A stretch of DNA of 64,000 bases, from assembly GCF_014805685.1 (NCBI RefSeq), contig NC_060896.1:20144777-20208776 (forward strand). The letters run 5' to 3'. The stretch's first letter is position 1, and every line of letters starts with the position of its first letter. Positions 47,816 to 59,999 of this stretch are shown here, piece by piece. The DNA is from Silurus meridionalis. Its lineage: Eukaryota; Chordata; Actinopteri; Siluriformes; Siluridae. The notes under the pieces were generated by a model. That model ran no database searches, was not told the DNA's origin, and saw only the letters and a program-made list of their open reading frames with translations. The translations under genes and the position numbers were made by a program.

Positions 47816-50800
47816 CACAAATTGTTTCTCTCTAAATGTCAGTAGACCGAAATGTGCAGTTTTAAACATAAATATATTTTTTTTATTATATTATTAATAT
47901 TAACCTGCAATAACAATTTCTTTGCATCCGTCTCTGTAATCTGAACAGAAATCTGTCATCTTTTATTTGAGGTAAATCACACATGGCTTTATATTTACTT
48001 TGCACCTGATATAGGATAAAACATAATGTAATTGAAAACCCTACCCAATGCCCTTATGAATAATGTAGAAATACATATATGATGATATAGTACAAGAAAA
48101 TGCTCAGCTACTTGTGTGTTTTTATTACATCCATGTTTACAGGTTTGCACTCACATTTTATTTTTTAATAAATAACATTTTTACACTTTAAGTTTTAGAC
48201 TGTAGACAACTATGAGCTAAAGATTTGACAATAATTGAATGTCACCAAACATTAAAGTCCTGCCACAATACTGTAGTGTTTTGACTCTAAAAACCATGTT
48301 ATATCTTGTGCTCATAAGTAAAAAAAAAAAAAATTAAATAAAATAAAAAATAAAAACAGGAAAAAATACAGAAATGCAATGTGAATTTAAACATCAAATA
48401 AGATATACAATATCTGATGTTTCAGAAAATGTTTATTCGAACTGTCAGTATTTTTCTGCTTGTTTTATAAAGGCAACACTTACTAGGTTCCAGGTAATTC
48501 CTAGGTTCCCCTACTTTCACAAATAGGGCAAAACACAAAGGTTATATGTAAACAGCCCTGGTTTCCATTTGTTGTAAACCGTGTTGTTCTCTTGAGAAGC
48601 ACTGAATTGCCTCAAAAAGTACTGTAGGAACCCACAGTTAAACCCTTAAAAACAAACTAGCCAGGAATTAGAACATAATGGCTGGAGTGATCAAGGACCT
48701 TGCAGACTGAAATGACCAAAGAATAAGAACCCTAGAGATGTAATCATTAAGTATAAAAGAACCTTAATAAATGGGCTAATCAATTTATTCAAACAAACAG
48801 TGAACCAAGAATCAGATATTTAAATATTAGAATGGATAGACCCTTAAAGATTGGGAGATTTCCTGATTATGGGGTAAATAAGAGTGAGAACTGTAAATAC
48901 TGGACAAAACCAAGAGTTAGTACCTTAAAGGCTGAGACAAACTAAATAAAGAGCCTCAAGGACTATGATTAACCATGAATCAGAGACTTTAAAAGTAGGA
49001 AAAGTCCATATATCCAATATGTGGACTTTTATATTTCAAACTGGAGACTAAGTAAAAAGTTACTGTTTTAAATACTAGACTGTCTGTCATATACTGCCTT
49101 GTGCTGTATGTCACAGACTGTCTTTTCTATGTATGACCCCTTTATACAGTACATCAGATTTCTTAAACTGGTAATATTAAATCTAGTAATCCAGTTGTAT
49201 TTAACTTTTAAATCTACATACACACAGTGCATAGCTGTGGCTTTTGATTTGAGCTAGTTAGGTATTTTTATTTCTTTGGAATCTATATGTATATATTTAT
49301 GTATATTGTCTTTAAACAACTGTTCCTGGGACAACTCACTGTATTTATACCATTTACTTGGAGTTCTTTATTGTGGCTCTCCTTACAGCAGTACAACTGC
49401 TATCCACTGTCTTTTTCCATCCTCCCAACTATGGTACCTTGGTGTTTGTGAGGGATTTTTAAGCATCATTAAATGTCCTGCAGGTCCATACAGCATTGCT
49501 AATGGCTCCCATTGCGGCAAGACAGGGAGCTGCTGGATGTAATTGTAATTCAAGGGGAGACTGGAATACTGCTCAATTAACTCTTCCTGATCAGACAAAG
49601 AAAAGCTGACACTGCTTATAAAAAAAGAAATTTTCTTACTGATCATGAAAGTCCCATATTGAAAGCATGAATGCAATTTTGAGCTGTTATCATCTCTCAT
49701 TTAGTTTTCATTAGGCCTGGTAGGATCGGCAGTGAAAAACCCCTTCAGGAGTAAACAATCAGAGTTCAGCTCAGTCCAGCACACTGCATCACTTAGACTA
49801 ATTGGACACTTTGACAGATTCATTCGTCCTTTCCAGTGTGCCACTGTGTTTTTCAGGAATGTGTCAGCTTTTTTTCCACTTATCCACACCCACTTTTTTA
49901 GAGCATATAAAAACATTTGCATAAGGCATAATATTTTATCACCTTGTTTGGCTACATTTGCCCTTCATGACTGATTTTGTGTTTGTGAGTCCTTACTATG
50001 CTAATTACTTGCAGTAATAATAAACGGTGTCATGTCTCCTGTAGTCTCACTAAATATCATCCTAACAATAGTTATTATATTTTCGCATAGTGATTATATA
50101 CACTATGACGCCAATTGGACATTGGATGAAACTTGACATTTATAGGCTTGATGCATTGCGACACTGTGCCCATTAGCTTTTCCCTGAGTTAATATCTTTC
50201 TCTCTAATGACTGAGAAGTGTTTTAACTGACAGACTGAAAAACTGCCTTGACATTTGTCACATGGTGCAAATCCTTTAATTACAACTTGTAAATAATGCT
50301 GGAGCAGCTACAAAACTATGCTTTAGAACAAAGAGACAAAATGGGCTTCCTTCTTTTGCATATTGAGACAAATCTGGAAGACTGAGAGGCTTTGAATGCA
50401 TTGAATTGTTCACTATTGGTTTATGTTGGATTTAACTGCTTTGTACGTGTATGATATTTGCCAAGTCAAATCTTTGTACAGATCATTCACATGCTTATGT
50501 TCCTTCTTCAAACAGGTGTATGTGTGCAAAAAAGGAAGGAAAATAAAAGAAGGCAGGGATGGCGCATTTACTTACAAACTTTAGTGAACAAAATTAGTAA
50601 AGATTTTGTAAAATTGGTTACATTAATATATGCTAACCTACATTACATGATAATAATAGCATTAACTAAAAGGATTGAGTTATGTGTCAGGTTAAAGAGG
50701 TCATACATTTAAAACACAAAGTTCCAAATAATGACTCATCTGTTCACAATTTTTATTAAATTGTTTTTAACTTACAAGCATTGGGCTGACAAACAATACA

Positions 50801-51299
50801 TGTAAAACCTGGACGTCTGGCCCAAATAAGTTCCTCCATGTTCAGACAGATGTGTGACCATAGATTAATTCTTCTAAATGTCTATTTTTTAAATGGCTAA
50901 ACTAACTCAAAATTAAACAGCTGATACTGAACATTGGGAATCGGAATATGGACATACCAAGCTGTACTTTTCCTATGGTGTGGTAGCATCCAGAGTATAT
51001 TTTTGTACCTACCATATGCATCTTTAAAAAAAAAAAAAAAAAATCTTTGAATTTGACTTTTACAGTGTGTTACCTTTATTTCTTGTTAGTGATTATGACA
51101 TTGTTAAATGAAGGTGATTAAGGTGGTAAAGTTAATCTTGACATATTCTGAGCTATGAAGACTAACATGTCACATCTTATGATCTCTGCTGGACTAAAAC
51201 ATCAAGTGTATCTGAGATGAATAAAGATGTGTCTGAAGGAATTGGGAATTGTAGACTATGTCCATAATCCTGACAGATTCCCCCTCCTTTAATGTGCAG
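47816..51299. other. Non-coding stretch, no gene seen
   Basis: AT-rich DNA with A runs near 48320 and 51026. About 49380-49560 and 49700-49870 are of mixed composition and repeat-free ('ccattgcggcaagacaggga', 'agtccagcacactgcatcac') and might be conserved non-coding DNA. Short open frames here lack splice or codon support. Confidence 0.4.
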
Positions 51300-51309
51300 T
51301 TCCTGATGC

Positions 51310-51645
51310 ACAAAAAGTCCTCAGCTAGACAGGACAGTAGGGGAAAACCTTCAGCAAGGCAGAGAGACTGAGAAATGTCCCCAGCAGGGCAGAGAGACTC
51401 CATCCCTTAATAGGCAGGGAATCAAGGATTAAGATGTCCTCAACTGGATAGGTGAGCAGATTGACACCCACAGCCAGGCAGGAAAGCAATGTGATGCCCT
51501 CAGCTGGGCAGAGAAGCAGAGCAATGTCCTCAGCCAGGCAGGGAAGCAGAGCAATATCCTCATCCTGGCAGAGAAGCAGAGTAATGTCCTCAGCCAGACA
51601 GGGAAGCAGAAGGATCTCCTCTACAATGCAGGAAGGGTGGGAGAT
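51310..51645. repeat. 30-bp minisatellite
   Basis: Tandem units of the type 'atgtcctcagccaggcaggg' plus 'aagcagagca' (30 bases). About four regular copies lie at 51500-51640 and more diverged ones run back to about 51310. Because 30 is a multiple of three, both strands show open frames with a 10-residue repeat (MSSARQGSRA on plus). These are by-products. Confidence 0.85.
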
Positions 51646-52122
51646 GCTTACCATAGGGTTAGCATATGGTTAAAATGTAGTGAAAAACCCCACAAATTAC
51701 AAGGTAAAAGGAAACAGATGAATTAGTACACATCTTTCAATGTCTAAGGATTTTCAGTTGAATTGAAAAATTATCTATTTGGAAAAAGTCAGCAGGTCAG
51801 CATTTCTACAGGTTTCATATGACAGGTTTGATATTTCTACAGGTTGGATATGAATCTGTGTCAGCATTAAAAGTGGCAGACTTGTACAATTACATTTTTG
51901 TGTCATATCAACACATTAGGGGCTCAAATTAATGCAGTAATCAGATTGATACACACTTTAGAGATGCCTGATGATTGGAAAGCCTATACGGTAAAAAGAT
52001 TAATAAAAATTTAGCCAAAATATATTTTAAATATATGTCAAATATATGTTGCATGCTGTCATGCTCAATAACATATATTTCCAATCTTACAGTAGAATGT
52101 GGATGGAGATCAAAATTTTGCT
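51646..52122. other. Non-coding stretch, no gene seen
   Basis: AT-rich, no supported feature. A doubled word ('tttctacaggtt' at 51803 and 51835) is a local repeat. Confidence 0.5.
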
Positions 52123-52124
52123 TG

Positions 52125-52265
52125 TTTGAGGGAGGTGGTGGCTCAGTGGTTAAGGCATCGGCCTTTGGATCGGAAGGTCACAAGTTCAAATCCCACCACC
52201 ACCAAGCTGTCACTGCTGGTCCCCTGAGCAAGGCCCTTAACCTTCCCCTGCTCAAATCAAAATGT
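52125..52265 (+). mobile_element. tRNA-derived SINE
   Basis: A polymerase III box A (TGGCTCAGTGG, 52139-52149) and a box B (AGTTCAAATCC, 52183-52193) are spaced as in a tRNA, and 'ggtggtg' at the start pairs with 'caccacc' at 52194-52200. A non-tRNA body follows ('ctgagcaaggcccttaacct'). This is a SINE, not a working tRNA gene: no anticodon arm or proper acceptor stem is formed. Confidence 0.8.
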
Positions 52266-53704
52266 AATGCAAATTTAATATATACTGTTTACACATTTTG
52301 GAAATGTGTATGTTTTGGACGTTTTTTTCTTATGTTAATTTGAATTAATACATTACATTTGTTATAATTTAAGAGGTCTCTGGAATGAAAACACAGCGTG
52401 AATACCTGGAGAGCTTAGCAGATCTATTTTAAGTGATTCATTGTTGCTCCTTGTGAGAAGGCATTTAGAGAACATTTATGTGCCCAACATATATGATCAT
52501 TTCATAGAATATCTCTCATGCTTCATTTATTGCCAGCGTGTGTGCAGCTCTTACCCACAGAATTTAAATTAACTTTACACACATGCAACTTCAGGAGCGT
52601 GTAGAAAACTCCTGTTGCAAATTTCTCTCTTTTATATACCATGCATTTTACAGTCATTCGCAAATTTCACGGTGTCAAGAAAGCTTCCGGAGCCATGTCA
52701 TCCACCATCCTTATAAAAAGAGAGGGATTTTATATATTTCTTTTTTTATTAGATAGCAATGTGAATGCTAGCAGTGTGAGAGAGAGAGATTGAGAGAGCA
52801 AGAGAGTGCAAGAGCACATCAAATATTCTTCTTTTTAATGCTAGTTAATTAGGACCATGGGGAGCGGGAGAATAATTAAACTCAGTGAAAGAGTTTACTA
52901 ATCCTTTGAGAGAACACTAATAGACCAGCATTCATGTCAAGCGCTCCGGATTGAATGGAATTAATCTGTTGACTCTAAAAGATTATCTAAAATGTTATCT
53001 AATTATAAAGCCTATATTATGTTCACTGTTGGTCCTGTAAGCCACCAGCAGACTACTAAATAATAAGATGACAGATACATGAAAACAGTAGTGAAACAAT
53101 TTATAAGCTGTCATGTGAGACTTAAATACATGCTTTCATTTACATTGAATGTGACACAGGTGCTCAATCATAACACAATGATGTATAGTGGCTCATAGGA
53201 AAGTTCATGTGTTAATTAAAGCATAACCATGACAATGGATTTATGATAAATCTGACTAAAAATGAAGAGACTTCTAATCTAGAAGAATTCAGATATATTA
53301 ATAATAATATTTAAAAACACCACAATTTAGAGATCCTACATGGGATTTTTTAAAAGGTCTGTTGAGCATTTTATTCATCAACTTGCGAACAAAAACAACA
53401 TAGATGCTCATACCAATAACATTAAACATAGCAGCATTTATTACCTTTACCTGAGGTATGTTGTCTCCTTTGTGCATGCTTTGCAGAAATTGACAGACAC
53501 TGGTTGTATTACTTCCTGTGTGCTGGCTGAAATATGGCTGAATAAAATCATGACTTCTAGTCATATGAATCAAAAATGCAAAAGCACATTAAAAATTAAG
53601 CTACACTGTAGTTATATAAAAAAGAAATATTGAATGAATTGCATGCAACATAACATGCAGTATACTGTATAGTGTATGTATATATTATACTTTAGATCCA
53701 TTGA
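52266..53704. other. Non-coding stretch with one candidate conserved block
   Basis: About 52850-53010 ('gagaataattaaactcagtg', 'ttgaatggaattaatctgtt', 'atctaattataaagcc') has dense homeodomain-type sites and mixed composition. It may be a conserved enhancer. A (GA)n-like patch lies at 52780-52815. No gene seen. Confidence 0.35.
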
Positions 53705-53815
53705 CTATGAGTTTTATCTCAATGGTTAAGGCTCAGGCTTACTTGATCGTAAGGTTTCAAGCCAAGCTGCCACTCTTGGGACCCTTAACCCCTTTGTGCT
53801 CTAGGGATGCTGTCA
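53705..53815 (+). mobile_element. Degraded tRNA-derived SINE
   Basis: 'tctcaatggttaaggctcag' resembles box A of the SINE at 52139. 'taaggtttcaagccaagctg' resembles its box B, and 'gggacccttaacccctt' its body. Directly followed by the DIRS remnant. Confidence 0.55.
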
Positions 53816-53819
53816 CTTG

Positions 53820-54468
53820 GCTAACCAGGTTCCTTCTCTAGGCGGGTGCCTTTGTGGGATTTGACCGTCGTCGAGCCTTTGGCCGAGGTGGCCCTTAGGT
53901 ACCTGTCGGTAAAAAACACCTTTCTTTTGGGTATATCTTCCCTTAAAAGGATCGGGGACCTACAGGTTCTGTCTGTGGTCCCGTCTCTCCTGGAGTTTAC
54001 CCCTGGCATGGCCAGTGCCTTGTTTTCCCTTATACTGGGTACGTGTCTAAAGTGCCTAAGGCTCCCTCATGACCGGTTATTTTGCCCTCCTCCTTTCCTA
54101 GCTCCAGTCCAGGAAAAGCACTAAAAAGGACCTCCACAGGAAGACCGTGGAGAAAGTCAGAGCAGCTGTTTGTCTGCTATGGCCCTAACAAAAGGTTTTC
54201 CTGCCAATCAGCAGACTCTCAGTAGATGGATAGTGGATGCCACATGTTATGAGTCCTCTGGTCTTTCCACTTCTTTCGAAGTTAAGGCTCATTCAACCCG
54301 GAGTATGGCGGCCTCTACGGCCTGGTCCGCAGGGGGTTCCCATACAGGACATATGTAACTCTGCGGGCTGGTCCACAACTTTGACCTTTGTCAGGTTCTA
54401 CAACCTCGACGTCAGAGCCACTCCTGGCTACTCTGTCCTGCACGCTGCTGGTGCCCAGACACACTAGG
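53820..54468 (+). pseudogene. DIRS tyrosine recombinase remnant
   Basis: Three frames together carry the conserved residues. The first catalytic Arg is in 'SSLKRIGDLQVLSV' (53948-53950). The His and second Arg are in 'KAHSTRSMAAS' (54290-54301). The nucleophile Tyr is in 'TFVRFYNLDVRATPG' (54399-54401). Frames change near 54100 and near 54335, and part of the middle is lost. The downstream end 'LHAAGAQTH' runs to the stop just before the terminal repeat. Confidence 0.82.
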
Positions 54469-54806
54469 CAGGAACTGGTCAGTATGGCGTGATTGGACAC
54501 TCGTTCCCAAAGCGTTTTGACACAGTTTGAGTTTCTAAAAGGGAACATCTCTAGGTTATGTATTTAACCCTAGTTCCCTGAGGGAACGACACGCTGCGTC
54601 AACAAGCCATACTCCCTGCATCCCTGCGGAGCTTACCTTCTCTTTTTCAGAAGCTAATGTCGCTACCATTGTTAAGCCATTTTGTAGCTTCCTGGTTTAC
54701 GCAACACGCTGACGGCACGATTTGCCTATTGACCGGATTTTACACGCGATTCAGAGCGTAGACAACGCGGGGCGTTCCAAAAACGAGGGTTACATGCTTA
54801 ACCTAG
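53820..54806 (+). mobile_element. DIRS-type tyrosine-recombinase retrotransposon, 3' remnant
   Basis: A recombinase remnant (53820-54468) is followed by the terminal region (54477-54806). The latter matches bases 1-340 of the window in order and spacing and contains the 'ttccctgagggaac' palindrome. Reverse transcriptase/RNase H and gag are missing. DIRS elements integrate through a tyrosine recombinase instead of an integrase and leave no target-site duplication. Confidence 0.82.
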
Positions 54807-56479
54807 AGACAATACTGCTGTGTGTACAAATCCCAAAAGATAATCAGTTATAGATATAATCCAACCTGTTTGGCACCAACAACTTTGCAACAATAAAAAA
54901 TCAATCTGATCACATTTTACCCAATTTTGATGGTTGACATGAACATTACCCAAAGCTGATGGCCCATATCTGCATAACTTTATGCACTGCACTGCTCCCA
55001 CTTGATAAGATGATTAGATGAGTATGTGTACAGATGTTCATCTTTATGTATCCCAACTGGTTTGCCTTCACCCGTAGATAGTTAAAAACAGCACAGAGCT
55101 GGTATGTGTGACAGTAGACACTGAGATCAGCAGTTACCAAAGTGCTAAGTGGAGAGTGATAGCATTTCACAATTATGTGTGAAAGAGGAGGACAAAGTGC
55201 TCTCTCAGGACTGAAGGCTTTTCCTTGAAGTCAAAACTGTCTAAAAACAACAGCATTATCCTGTTCTTTGAATTATACTAGTTTAACTTAATGTTTTTAT
55301 CTGTTGTATTTAAACCTTAAGCAAATTTAATTATGGATAAAGTGCAAAAGAAAATTAATAAACTAAAGCAAAACAAAATTGTCTAACCTAATAAATTATA
55401 TAAAAGTATACAATTACCTAAAAAAATAGATTTAATGATTAATAAGGTTTACATGGTAGCACCAACATTGTTGGCATGTATTTTTTATTTTAAGGGCTTA
55501 CAGTACAGACCCTTTACCCTATACCACCTGATTATCACATGATCTCTGCAGAAATACAAATATTACTGGAAAGCCTCAGTGTTAAAAAGCTATCAAAAGT
55601 CTTAACTTTACAAACCTTTATGGAAATGTTTATAAATCAGACCTTAGTTATTAGACTCAGAACATGAAAAGAATATAGTCCAACCAAGACTCTTCCTAGA
55701 GGAGGCTGCCCATCAAAATTCACTGACTGGACATAGTGGGAATTAGTCAGAGCAGCAATGAGATTCAAGACATTCATTGGAGATTAATACAAGGCTGTGT
55801 ATTTGCCTACTTTAGAATATTCACCAGAACTGTAGGTGATTAGTACACATGCTATTTCACACTTCCTTTGAAGGAATCTTTAGAAATAAGAAGACAGGCG
55901 CCATTCATTAGGGATTAACTGAATGAATTGGCTTTCAAATATCCTTCAGTGTCATACATTTTTCCTCGTTTTCTTGTAAAAAGGCCCAAGTGCTCTCTGC
56001 AACCGGAATTACGAACACCGCTCTACATCAGATTCGGAAATTAATGTTAGAAGAAATATGGCTAAAGTGCTCCTTGACTTCGGAGAAATAAATGAGTTTG
56101 ATTTATTTTGTACCCTGAGGTGATTCTTTTCTACTCATTTCGAGGTCAGTTTATGAATATTTAATAGGAGAAATACAAGTTCGCACTTTAAATGAGATTC
56201 CACTTATAAGTGTCTTTGCATGTGTATTTGCATCACTGGGCTGACATTTATTAAACAGTCCCATTTATGTGTATAACCATGTGATGGGAAAAATAAATGT
56301 GAATCAAATAGAATGAAAAAGTACAACTTTAATGTCATCCATTAATATTACAACACATTATGAACATTTGGTTGCTTACCCATTAGGCCAGACCCATATT
56401 ACCTAGCCACCTGGTTAGCACAAGTGTATGTATATATTATATAGGTGTTCATACAATATATATCATCTCCACCGTCTTG
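54807..56479. other. Non-coding stretch with a candidate conserved block
   Basis: No gene seen. About 55890-56240 ('ccattcattagggattaact', 'gaaattaatgttagaagaaa', 'gcacttataagtg'-like words) is repeat-free and of mixed composition, and may be conserved. Confidence 0.35.
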
Positions 56480-56590
56480 ATCAGATGCATCAGTGGATTT
56501 GGTGCAAGGTAGGAGAATTCATCTGGATGAGACGCCAGTCCATCACAGCACTCCAAGCACCAACACATTCACACTCTGAATCACACCTTT
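56480..56590. repeat. Interspersed fish repeat fragment
   Basis: 'atgagacgccagtccatcac' then 'caacacattcacactctg' resembles a repeat seen often in fish genomes. Family unknown. Confidence 0.35.
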
Positions 56591-57479
56591 GAGAACTCAG
56601 AATTAGGTTTGTGCCAATACAGCTGAATTGAATTGGAAATAAAATTTAGAGGTAAAGATGAACTTTTTTTTTATATAAGATAATTTATAACCTTTTATTT
56701 TAATACCTTAAATTGCTGCCCGGAACTCATTTCCATCTGTTCTGTCCAGCAGGCATTGTAATGAATTAATCCTGCTACATATTAGTGATTGGCCTTAAGT
56801 AACTTCAATTTAGGACAAATGGACTGATTTCTGTGATACTACTGAATCATGAAATTAACAAATTTAATGTTGCATTTAAATCTGGTCTGAGTCCAACTCC
56901 CTTCATATTGGTTGTTGGACTTGCCTTCTCCTTATCCCAAAAATGTTGCAACAATTCTCTGTCTTTTTATCAATATTTATATATTTATCAAAAATTATTA
57001 ATGCAGCTAAATAATGCTAAATCTAACCATAACCTTAACCTCAGTTGCTAATAATTATGAATAATGTACTTACATAGTCCAAACTGTCACAATGTTTCTG
57101 TCCTTATTTAAATATTTGATCTGCAATCTATCACGTTCAACTTTTTGGTGTTCCTAAATTGACTAATGCACGCTTTCTTCCAAACATTTTCCAAAGCAAA
57201 CAGATTTCAAATGTTAATTTCACACATAGAAGCATCTCTATATCTGTTTACTTGTCAGTGACATAACATTTGCATATCATGTTATATGAAAAAACATTTC
57301 CTATATTTGCATTTTTATAAATCTGAAACTACAAATATTGGTGATCAAAGCTTGTGTTATGTTGTTGCTGGAATTGGTTGCTAAACCTCTCAGAACTCCG
57401 AATAACTTACAATCATGGACACTAAGAACTACAATACCCATACAATATGACCTTCACACTCACTTGATTACTCATTACT

Positions 57480-57670
57480 GTGGCAACATTCCAGCAATCA
57501 CAGAAGGTTACTTAGCAATCATCTAGAAACATCTTAGCAACTAACTAAGATACTCTAGAAATCATATAAAACACCCTAGCTATCACCTGGTTTCTTGGCA
57601 ACACCCCAACAATCACCTAAATTACAATAGCAGCCATCTAGCCACAACCTACTATCAGCAGTACCTTACT
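57480..57670. repeat. Degenerate minisatellite of about 20-bp units
   Basis: Words of the type 'ttagcaatcatctagaaaca', 'tagcaactaactaagat', 'ccctagctatcacctgg' and 'caacaatcacctaaat' repeat with a period near 20. I know similar tandem arrays from other fish. Confidence 0.6.
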
Positions 57671-57715
57671 GAGGCTTTACAATTACTCTAAATTGTCTTC
57701 CTAAAAATATACCCT

Positions 57716-57718
<3 letters not shown>

Positions 57719-57747
<29 letters not shown>

Positions 57748-57758
57748 CATACATACAT
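57719..57758. repeat. Microsatellite (ACAT)n
   Basis: About nine perfect tetranucleotide units. Confidence 0.95.
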
Positions 57759-57848
57759 AAGTTTTATTAGTAAGGTTCTGATGTCATCAATGCAAATACT
57801 ACAATTCCCTGCATTTTAGTTTCCTTCCAACAAACCTGAAAAGCATGA

Positions 57849-57926
57849 AAAATAAATAAAATAAAATAAAATAAAATAAAATAAAATAAAATAAAATAAA
57901 ATAAAATAAAATAAAATAAAATAAAA
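57849..57926. repeat. Microsatellite (AAAAT)n
   Basis: About 15 pentanucleotide units. The phenylalanine/tyrosine-rich open frames on the minus strand are by-products. Confidence 0.95.
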
Positions 57927-59219
57927 AACCAGAGGTGCCAAAAGGTTTTCTGGGCTGAGGGTTCTGGAAACATTGGAATACTGCAATACTGTACTAAATA
58001 CAATATTGTGATATATTAGAAGCTGTTTGAAGAGTATATAAAAACACAATGGCTACCTTGCTATCTATTCCCAAAAAATTAAGCACACCGACTGGCAAAC
58101 ACATGATAGCTTCTCAGGGATAACAATATGGTTTTCAGTACTCTCAACACAAATAAAACAATTCTTTTGAAAGGGCACCATCAATAGTTGCAACTTTTGC
58201 CTATTCATGTCCAAGGTCCAAGCTCATGCTCTGTACATGTGTGCTGCAAGCTGCCACTCTCTGTGGCAGTTACTGAAAGCACAATGCACATAAGTAGACG
58301 ATAATAAGACACATGCGAGAATAATCATGCATTACTTGCTTGCTGTCCGATCTCTGTTTACAGCTGACACTCAACCTTGCCCCCACTGCCACACACTGTT
58401 GGATAAGCATTTAAACATTCATGGCATGGTTGTTAATATTTATGTAAACCTCTGGGCAACACATGGTAGAGAGCCCACTGGGCTATGCTTTATAGGCAAC
58501 AGCATGTGGGCCGTTTGCTGTTTCAGCATGTCTACTAGCAGTTAATGTGTAGGAAATTAACCATTTTGGTAATTAAATCTGTTAGTTAGACCTGCATTTA
58601 CATGTATCTTTGCAACCCAACTGTTTCTGTCCAGTTGAATGAGGTGCATAAATGTCTAAATAAAAAATATCTAAATGGTAGGATTTGACCTAAAGTTAAA
58701 TATGTTTGTTAAACACTCTAAAAGCAGGTACAACAATGTGCTCCAATGTGGTACACTAAATAGAATAGTGTATAAGTTAATACATTATACTGCACATTTG
58801 TTTTGTAATTGTATAACTCTTAATTTTGTTGAGTTAGCAAATTGCTTTGTTATAAAAGGGGGAAAACATATTGGAACATCATCCGAATGGTAACAGCATC
58901 ACATCATACTATTATTATTTTTTTATACCAGCATGCCATATCATGCGTATTCCTAATTTCTGTAGAACCTTATCTATCAAAACAAATACTTGTAGCATTT
59001 ATAGCATAAAACAGTCACAGAAAAGATTTAGCAATTATACACAGCAGCAAGTCCTGAATAAGTAGAACAATGATTACAAGGCAAGCAGTTGATCTTGATG
59101 TCAAATTTGTAAACAGTAGGTCTCTGCCTCAAACTAATTTAGTATTTTTGTCAATATTTTATGACTTAAATACCCTTAAATTACTTGTTATAATAATAAT
59201 TGTAGAAAAGCAAGTGGTT
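57927..59219. other. Non-coding stretch, no gene seen
   Basis: AT-rich, with a slightly GC-richer patch at 58330-58540 that has no recognisable coding content. Confidence 0.45.
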
Positions 59220-59507
59220 CAGGGTAAGAAAGACTCCAAGGACAGCAACCAGTTCTGACCTAATCAGAGTATAATTGCAAATATCACTTGCACACACAAA
59301 CCCACACACATACATGCGCACACACACATGTCTCTTGGGATCTCTCTCCTCAGCACCCGTATCTCACTCCTCTTATATTTTCCCCCTGCTCACTGCAACG
59401 GAGAACACTCATTAGACAAATCTCCCACAGGTAATTCTTACCGCTTATTTTCCTGGGGCCTCTCCCTCATTCATAAACCGGCGCTCGGCCACGTCCTCGC
59501 TGCCACA
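59220..59507 (-). repeat. 3' LTR of Gmr1-like copy B
   Basis: On the minus strand it begins TGTGGCAGCGAGGACG at 59507, next to a purine-rich stretch (ggcggtgggggta). A TATA-like word (aaaatataagagg) is near 59372. It aligns with 27390-27643. The lower end is approximate. Confidence 0.65.
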
Positions 59508-59519
59508 TACCCCCACCGC

Positions 59520-59963
59520 CAGACTCAGGGGAGGGAGCCATCCGGCTTGCAACCGACACCCCCCCTCTGGCGTCAGAGGAAGTTGGCCACAGCCATCTGT
59601 GCCCCTGGCCTGTAGACCACCTTAAATTTGAATGGTTGAAGTGGCAGATACCACAGAGTGATCCACAAGTTGACATTTTTCATGAGATGGAGCCAGTGGA
59701 GCAGGGTGGGGTCTGAACAGAGACTGAAGGCCAGTCCGAACAGATAAAATCAGTGTGTGAGGACCGCCCACTTGATGGCAAGACACTCCTTTTCTATGGT
59801 GCTGTACTGATTTAATGCACCAACAATTTGCGGCTAATGTACAGCACCGGGCGTTCCTCCCCCTCCAATGCCTGGGACAACATGGCCCCCAGCCCCCTGT
59901 CCGATGCGTCCATCTGCAATACAAAAGAAAGAGAGAAGTCAGGAGCATGTAAAAGTGGTCCAA
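59520..59963 (-). pseudogene. Gmr1-like RNase H remnant
   Basis: Minus-strand words are RNase H-type: 'FSLSFVLQMDASDRGLGAML' in shifted frames around 59880-59940, and 'MKNVNLWITLWYLPLQPFKF' at about 59620-59690. The first catalytic Asp (DASDRG) is recognisable. The overlapping plus-strand frame 59828-60013 is a shadow. Confidence 0.75.
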
Positions 59964-59999
59964 CGCAAAGTGCAGCTTTTACCCGAGAAATAGCCTGCT

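Noticed and set aside
51194..51673. Repeat-peptide genes on either strand
   Set aside because: The frames exist because the minisatellite unit is 30 bases. There are no start context, splice sites or conserved ends.
52125..52200. A tRNA gene
   Set aside because: The A and B boxes are tRNA-like, but no cloverleaf with anticodon and acceptor stem forms, and a SINE body follows.
57767..58049. Phe/Tyr-rich small proteins on the minus strand
   Set aside because: By-products of the (AAAAT)n microsatellite.
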